Part shown: in pieces, positions 5,633 through 9,617 of the stretch | Layout of the letters: each line of letters starts with the position of its first letter | Numbering within the stretch: the first letter of the stretch is position 1 | Assembly (NCBI GenBank): GCA_010031845.1 | Contig: RGYX01000025.1 | Coordinates: 1-9,617, forward strand | Reading direction: 5' to 3' | DNA length: 9,617 nt | Origin: Verrucomicrobiota bacterium | Lineage (GTDB): Bacteria > Verrucomicrobiota > Verrucomicrobiia > Methylacidiphilales > Verrucolacustridaceae | Notes under the pieces: generated by a model | The model's database searches: none | The model's input: the letters and a program-made list of their open reading frames with translations, nothing else | Told to the model about the DNA's origin: nothing | Program-made: the position numbers and the translations under genes

Positions 5633-6196
5633 TCAAACCGAAAGGCCGGATTTGCCCAGAAGGCCCCGCAGACGGGCCAGCTCATGCGATTGCTGGTCGA
5701 GCTGCTGCACGGCGTTGGCCAAATCTGTTTCCAACTGTTTGATCCTTAGCCGCAGCGCGGCGTCAAAGGCGGGGCTGCTGGCGGTCGCCTCTGCCGCCTC
5801 GGGAGCCTCCTCCAATTTGATGGTTCGGCTCTTCAGGCGGGCGGCCCGGCGCCGGCTGATTTCTTCGAGAAATTCGGTGACGGTGTAGGTCTCTTTTGTC
5901 CGGCTGTGGGTAACCAACTCCGAACCCCCCAGCTGCCCACTTTGTAAAAATTCCGCAATCGTTCCGGCGGTGGTCGGGCCGTAACGGGGACCGTCCAGCG
6001 GTTCCACCCACCATATCATCTCCAAGGCCCCAATCTCGGGAGCTTTGACCCAGGGGCCCTCATCCACTTGGATCAAATCATCCGGGGCAATCAGGGACTG
6101 GTTGCCCAAAGCCTTGAGATGATCCAAATCCATCGGCCCCAAAATTCGCCCTGTCTGCTGTTTCTGCAGGCGGTAGAGGGAGGCAGGGGTGGTCAC
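5633..6196 (-). CDS. Tandem GYF_2-like domain protein with C-terminal coiled coil
   Basis: The 187-residue protein contains two short repeats that look like GYF_2-type domains. The first, at about 6-56, has YRLQKQQTGRILGPMDLDHL with PW at 48-49. The second, at about 61-113, has IWWVEPLDGPRYGPTTAGTI. The pattern of an aromatic start, GP(M/T), a helix and a W/Y further on is typical of the family, whose eukaryotic relatives bind Pro-rich peptides; bacterial roles are unclear. Residues 145-180 form a probable coiled coil (LRLRIKQLETDLANAVQQLD). There is no signal peptide or membrane segment, so it is probably cytoplasmic. The start is GTG at 6196, 6 nt after the stop of the LysM gene, without its own Shine-Dalgarno sequence; co-translation with the LysM gene is likely. 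The domain assignment is by eye. Confidence 0.75.
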   Translation of the reverse strand: MTTPASLYRLQKQQTGRILGPMDLDHLKALGNQSLIAPDDLIQVDEGPWVKAPEIGALEMIWWVEPLDGPRYGPTTAGTIAEFLQSGQLGGSELVTHSRTKETYTVTEFLEEISRRRAARLKSRTIKLEEAPEAAEATASSPAFDAALRLRIKQLETDLANAVQQLDQQSHELARLRGLLGKSGLSV

Positions 6197-6202
6197 CGGA
6201 AA

Positions 6203-6754
6203 TTAATGGGCTGGGATGACCAGCTTTTGCCCGACCTTGAGGGGGGCATCCTTGCCTAATTGGTTGGCTTTGCGTACGGATTCGACGGTCAGTTTGAGTT
6301 TATATTCCTCGTTATAGGCCTGCACGATTGAGCTGAGGGTGTCGCCTTTGGCCACGACATGCTCGTATCCCTCGGTGGCCTTGGGGGCGCTAGCCGCAGG
6401 AGCTTTTTCCTTGGTTTTCTCCTTCTCCTTTCGTTCCGCCAGCATCTTGGAAACCTCATCCAAAAGGGCGGAACGATCCTGCGCGGCCTTGGCTGAGGCA
6501 CTGGCCAGGCTTTCCTTGAGGGACTGGGATTGCTGTTTGACCTCCTCCAATAGCTGCTCGAGGGAGGTGACCCGGCTTTGAATTTTGTCAAATTCCTGAT
6601 CCATCCGCTCCACTTGGTCAGCGGCCTTCAGGATTTTTCTCCGCTCAATCTCGGCGTCCTCGGCGGCAGCCGGACTGCCCGATTGGGCGAAAAGAGGGGA
6701 GAGAAACGCAAGCCAAAGCGGAAATAAAAGACGGGGAAGGTTCAATTTGGGCAC
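6203..6754 (-). CDS. Secreted coiled-coil protein with C-terminal LysM domain
   Basis: LysM domains bind N-acetylglucosamine-containing glycans such as peptidoglycan. The 183-residue product has a signal peptide (residues 1-23, LLFPLWLAFLSPLFAQ, likely cut near Ala23). A long charged coiled coil follows (about 33-113, with ESLASASAKAAQ), then a Lys/Ala/Pro linker and one LysM domain (130-180: HVVAKGDTLSSIVQAYN to LKVGQKLVIPAH). It should sit in the periplasm or envelope and tether to the cell wall. The start chosen is GTG 6754 because the signal peptide begins there and it lies 25 nt after the ligA stop; an upstream start at 7003 would overlap ligA by 224 bases and add 83 residues unlike a leader. 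The ribosome site is weak. It shares with its downstream GYF_2 neighbour the coiled-coil character, so both may belong to an envelope function. Confidence 0.88.
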   Translation of the reverse strand: MPKLNLPRLLFPLWLAFLSPLFAQSGSPAAAEDAEIERRKILKAADQVERMDQEFDKIQSRVTSLEQLLEEVKQQSQSLKESLASASAKAAQDRSALLDEVSKMLAERKEKEKTKEKAPAASAPKATEGYEHVVAKGDTLSSIVQAYNEEYKLKLTVESVRKANQLGKDAPLKVGQKLVIPAH

Positions 6755-6779
6755 TCCGTGATTATCGCGCCCGGGAAAT

Positions 6780-8768
6780 CTACCCGACAAGCTTTTCAAA
6801 CTCTTTTTCGGAAATAACTCGAACCCCCAAAGCACGCGCCTTCTCCAGTTTGGACCCGGCGTCCTCCCCTGCCAAAACGAAATCCGTCTTGGCGCTGACC
6901 GATCCGGCCACCGAGCCGCCTTGCGACTGGATCCGGCGGATAAATTCTTCCCGCGGTTGGCTGAGGGTTCCCGTGATGACAAATTTTTTACCCGAAAAGA
7001 CACCCCCCCGAATTTCCAGTTCCGCGGGCAGGGCGTGGAGGTTGAGACCGGCTTTTTTCAGGGCTTGAACCAGTCGCCGGGTCGAGGCTTCTCCAAAAAA
7101 TGCCACAATCTCCTCCGCCACTTTTTCCCCCACGTCCTTCACCTGAACCAGGTCGGCCACTTTCGCCTTGGTCAGGGCATCCAAGGAATGGAAGTGGCGG
7201 GCCAGGGCTTCCGACAAAACAGCGCCGACCTGGGGAATGCCAAGGGCAAAAATGAGCCGGCCCAAGGGCCGCTTCTTGCTGGCGGCGATTCCCTCCACCA
7301 AGTTGCCGGCGGACCTCTCGCCCATCCGCTCCAGCTTTTCCAGTTCCTGCTGGTTGAGGTCGTAGATCTGTTCGAGATGTTGCACCAATCCGGCGTCGAT
7401 CAACTGGCCGACCATGGCCTCTCCCATGCCTTCGATATCCATGGCGCCGCGATGGGCAAAGTGTTGCAGCCGGCGTTTGAGCTGTCCCACGCAATCGCGG
7501 GAACAACACCGGAGGAACACTTCTTCCTTCACGAGGGGCCCTTGGCAAACCGGGCAGTGGGTGGGGATCGGAATGGGACGGGAGTTTTTGGGTCGCTTCT
7601 TCAGGTTCACGGAAATCACCGCCGGGATGATCTCCCCCGCTTTCTCGACGGTCACCGAGTCGCCCACCCGGATGTCCTTGCGGGAGATCTCCTCGAAGTT
7701 GTGCAGGGTCGCGCGGGCGACCGTGGTGCCGCTGAGCTGGACCGGCTCCAGTTCCGCCACCGGTGTGATCACTCCCGTCCGGCCGACCTGGAAGGTGACG
7801 GCATGCAAGCGGGTCTCGGCCTGCTCCGGCGCGTATTTGTAGGCGATCGCCCACCGAGGGGCCTTATCGGTGGAGCCGAGGATTTTTTGTTGATCGAAGC
7901 GGCTGACCTTGATGACGGCGCCGTCGGTGGCGAAGGGAAACTTGGTGCGGGCTTGGTCGAGCTCGCGGACTGCCTGAAGAACCTCCGGGGTTCCTTGCAC
8001 AGGGCGAAACCAGCTGTGGCCCGGCAGACCCCAAGCCAGGATCTGTTGGTGGAGGTCGATTTGGTTGGTCAATTTGGAACCGGAGGTTTCCCCGAGCCCG
8101 TAGAAAACCACCGCCAACGGCCGCTGGGCCACTTCCCGCGAATCGAGCAGTTTGAGGGTTCCCGCGGCGGCGTTGCGGGGATTGGCAAAAAGCGCTTCCC
8201 CCTGTTTTTCCCTCGTGCGGTTCATGGAATCGAAGGCGGCTTGCGGAAGATAAACTTCCCCGCGGAATTCGATCACCACCGGCAAGCCGGGGACGGAAAG
8301 CGGCAGGGTGCGGACGGTTTTCAGGTTTTCCGTGATGTCGTCGCCTTTTTCCCCGTCACCCCGGGTTAGGCCCTGGACCAGGCGGCCTTTTTCATACCGA
8401 ACGCTGACGGCCACGCCATCCACTTTGGGCTCGATGGCGAACTCGGCTTTCTGGCCGTGCAGGTTTTTCTCCACCCGGGCGAGAAACTCTTCCAGCTCCC
8501 TTTCGCTGTAGGTGTTGTTGAGACTCTGCATCGGAACCGCATGGGCCACGGTTCGAAACGAGTCGAGAGGAGTGCCGCCCACTTTTCGGGTGGGGGAATT
8601 TTCATCGGCCAACTCGGGATGGGATTTCTCCAAATCAACCAGCTCCCGGTACAGGCGGTCGTAGGCGGTATCGGAAATTTCCGGCTGGGCCTCGACGTAG
8701 TAAAGGCGGTCATGACGGCGGACCTCGTCGAGGAGGCGGGCGTAGCGCTGGGCGACTGACAAGCTCAC
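6780..8768 (-). CDS. ligA: NAD+-dependent DNA ligase
   Basis: LigA seals nicks in replication and repair, using NAD+ to form the enzyme-adenylate. All domains are present in the 662 residues. Domain Ia (1-65) has YYVEAQPEISDTAYDRLY with NMN-contact residues Tyr23, Asp33, Tyr36 and Asp37. The nucleotidyltransferase domain has the catalytic Lys115 in EPKVDG, then RGDG (136-139), EFRGEV (167-172) and AVIKVSR. The OB fold spans about 316-400. The zinc finger has Cys405, Cys408, Cys421 (or 422) and Cys426. Helix-hairpin-helix repeats cover about 440-575 (ALGIPQVGA, VKDVGEKVAEEI), and a C-terminal BRCT domain about 587-662. Length and key residues indicate a full-length active enzyme. The start is GTG 8768, overlapping the stop of the VanZ-like gene as GTGA, so the two are probably translationally coupled; there is no separate Shine-Dalgarno sequence. 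Confidence 0.97.
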   Translation of the reverse strand: MSLSVAQRYARLLDEVRRHDRLYYVEAQPEISDTAYDRLYRELVDLEKSHPELADENSPTRKVGGTPLDSFRTVAHAVPMQSLNNTYSERELEEFLARVEKNLHGQKAEFAIEPKVDGVAVSVRYEKGRLVQGLTRGDGEKGDDITENLKTVRTLPLSVPGLPVVIEFRGEVYLPQAAFDSMNRTREKQGEALFANPRNAAAGTLKLLDSREVAQRPLAVVFYGLGETSGSKLTNQIDLHQQILAWGLPGHSWFRPVQGTPEVLQAVRELDQARTKFPFATDGAVIKVSRFDQQKILGSTDKAPRWAIAYKYAPEQAETRLHAVTFQVGRTGVITPVAELEPVQLSGTTVARATLHNFEEISRKDIRVGDSVTVEKAGEIIPAVISVNLKKRPKNSRPIPIPTHCPVCQGPLVKEEVFLRCCSRDCVGQLKRRLQHFAHRGAMDIEGMGEAMVGQLIDAGLVQHLEQIYDLNQQELEKLERMGERSAGNLVEGIAASKKRPLGRLIFALGIPQVGAVLSEALARHFHSLDALTKAKVADLVQVKDVGEKVAEEIVAFFGEASTRRLVQALKKAGLNLHALPAELEIRGGVFSGKKFVITGTLSQPREEFIRRIQSQGGSVAGSVSAKTDFVLAGEDAGSKLEKARALGVRVISEKEFEKLVG

Positions 8769-9106
8769 CGGCGGCGTCGGCGCAGAAGAATGCCCAGGGA
8801 AATTCCCAGAACATCAGCCATCCAGTCCCGCACGGAGACATCGCGACCGGGGGAAAGGCGTTGGGACTGCTCATCCAGGGCGCCGAGGGCGGATCCAGCC
8901 ATCCCGATGGCGGCGGAGGGGTAAGGAAGGCCGGCGAGCACGAAACCGAACCCGGTGTAGACGGCCAGGTGCATCACCTTGTCGTTCGGGAGCGGAAAGA
9001 AGGAGTTAACTTCCTGGATCCGCTTGGATGGCAGGGCGGAAACGCTGAGAATGGCGGCATAGTAGAGGGCGGGCGGCAGAAAGTTTTTCCATCGCAGAGA
9101 ACTCAT
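8765..9106 (-). CDS. VanZ-like small membrane protein
   Basis: The 113-residue protein matches the VanZ-like pattern: an N-terminal membrane segment (about 9-25), the motif DKVMHLAVYTGFGF (42-55) starting the second segment, a third short hydrophobic stretch (65-76), and DEQSQRLSPGRDVSVRDW (78-95) leading into a final segment (96-108) with an Arg-rich cytoplasmic tail. VanZ itself affects teicoplanin resistance, but most relatives are of unknown function, often phosphatase-like membrane or envelope proteins; I infer no resistance. The ATG at 9106 precedes the first membrane segment closely, and no Shine-Dalgarno sequence is visible. Its stop overlaps the GTG start of ligA. It is the first gene of the seven-gene leftward run and lies only 23 nt from the divergent kinase gene. 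Confidence 0.85.
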   Translation of the reverse strand: MSSLRWKNFLPPALYYAAILSVSALPSKRIQEVNSFFPLPNDKVMHLAVYTGFGFVLAGLPYPSAAIGMAGSALGALDEQSQRLSPGRDVSVRDWMADVLGISLGILLRRRRR

Positions 9107-9115
9107 CGGAAGGGC

Positions 9116-9143
9116 ATTTTGAACGGAGAGTGAAGCAGGGCAA
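9116..9143 (-). promoter_or_regulatory. Weak candidate promoter for the leftward gene run
   Basis: On the - strand TTGCCC (9143-9138) and CAAAAT (9121-9116) are separated by 16 bases. A start near 9108 would make the VanZ-like message nearly leaderless, which agrees with the missing Shine-Dalgarno sequence. Both boxes are weak and they overlap the start of the divergent kinase gene, so this is tentative. Confidence 0.2.
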
Positions 9144-9617
9144 CGTGAAAGAAGGGGGCCTCATCCTTGGCATCGAGGGTGGGGGTACGAAGACCACCTG
9201 GGTTTTGCTTGGCCCGGGCGGGAGGGTTATGGCGCAAGGGCAGGCCGGGCCGGGAAACGTCATGTTGGTGGGGGGGGAGGGGCTGAAAAAGATTTTCCGC
9301 CAGATTTCCCGCGCTTTGCCGGCACAACCTGGGGCCATCGGGGGCGGTTTTGCCGGCGCGCGGGGAGCGGCGGAATTTTCCCTCATTCGCTCTGCTCTTC
9401 GGTTCGTCTGGCCCAAGGTCGCCAAGGTGGTGGTCGGTCAGGATGTGGACTCGGCTCTGGCGGCGGCCTGGGGTGCGGGGGACGGCTTTTTGGTTATCGC
9501 CGGTACGGGCAGCAACGTGGTGGGGAAAAAAAATGGGAAAAAGACGGGGGCCGGTGGACATGGCCACCTGTTGGGGGACGGGGGAAGCGGATACGATCTG
9601 GCGCGGCGCGCCTTGGC
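9130..9617 (+). CDS. BadF/BadG/BcrA/BcrD-type kinase, N-acetylglucosamine kinase-like (partial)
   Basis: This gene runs past the right edge; about 162 residues are visible. It belongs to the actin-fold ATPase family that includes N-acetylglucosamine kinase, which phosphorylates amino sugars with ATP, for example in cell-wall recycling. The phosphate-1 loop is GIEGGGTKT (14-22), followed by a short variable region, the candidate catalytic Asp105 in VVGQDVDSAL, the phosphate-2 loop AGTGSNV (124-130) and the family signature GGHGHLLGDGGSGYDL (142-157). Two starts are possible: GTG 9130 (with GGAG only one base away) or GTG 9145 (weak CAGGG), which would remove five residues; both precede the first loop. 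It contains a run of eight Gs (9270-9277) and one of eight As (9526-9533). The substrate cannot be told from the visible part. Confidence 0.88.
   Translation, partial: MKQGNVKEGGLILGIEGGGTKTTWVLLGPGGRVMAQGQAGPGNVMLVGGEGLKKIFRQISRALPAQPGAIGGGFAGARGAAEFSLIRSALRFVWPKVAKVVVGQDVDSALAAAWGAGDGFLVIAGTGSNVVGKKNGKKTGAGGHGHLLGDGGSGYDLARRAL

Noticed and set aside
6921..8369. A 482-codon open frame on the + strand
   Set aside because: It is antisense to ligA, whose domains and catalytic residues are complete; the frame is open because of G+C-rich codon bias.
9103..9567. A 154-codon - strand frame whose stop overlaps the VanZ-like ATG as ATGA
   Set aside because: The overlap looks like coupling, but the frame is antisense to the kinase with its conserved phosphate loops, and the translation is Pro/His/Arg-rich like a shadow.
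1..9617. CRISPR arrays, insertion sequences, phage or defence genes
   Set aside because: No spaced repeats, transposase motifs, terminal inverted repeats or defence-type domains are seen on either strand.

Overview
The window is a G+C-rich bacterial chromosome segment dominated by housekeeping genes. I see no phage, transposon, CRISPR, tRNA or rRNA signal. The gene content (ilvN-ilvC-leuA cluster, an RRM-type RNA-binding protein, a tandem GYF_2-like protein, a LysM coiled-coil lipoprotein-like/secreted protein, a VanZ-like protein, several starts without Shine-Dalgarno sequence) fits the PVC superphylum, most likely Verrucomicrobiota. This placement is an inference from gene style, not a proof.

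Left part (1-2411, + strand). A short hypothetical ORF (36-224) follows a strong hairpin. Then come two unrecognised genes that appear co-transcribed, 7 nt apart: a single-pass membrane protein with a long extracytoplasmic coiled coil (354-959) and a 162-residue soluble-looking protein (967-1455). A 320-bp non-coding stretch (1456-1775) follows. It carries a candidate promoter and a structured 5' leader with two hairpins that share one strand and so exclude each other. It leads into an Arg/Gly-rich RRM RNA-binding protein (1776-2411).

Right part (2416-9106, - strand). Seven genes run in the same direction with gaps of 64 nt or less, in transcription order: VanZ-like membrane protein, ligA (NAD+-dependent DNA ligase), secreted LysM protein, GYF_2-like protein, ilvN, ilvC, leuA. 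The last three are the branched-chain amino acid branch: IlvN regulates acetolactate synthase, IlvC converts acetolactate to dihydroxy-isovalerate, and LeuA commits 2-ketoisovalerate to leucine. The catalytic subunit gene ilvB is not next to ilvN here. The ilvC-leuA gap holds a hairpin that buries a GGAGG sequence. leuA converges on the RRM gene with only 4 nt between stop codons.

Right edge. A BadF/BadG/BcrA/BcrD-type kinase (N-acetylglucosamine kinase-like) starts divergently from the VanZ-like gene, about 23 nt away, and is cut by the window end.

Nothing here is a clear new defence or mobile system. The most interesting signals are the switch-like leader of the RRM gene, two similarly built promoter candidates (TTGCGR-N18-TATTAR), the unknown membrane coiled-coil gene pair, and the mixed DNA-ligase/envelope/branched-chain amino acid gene run.
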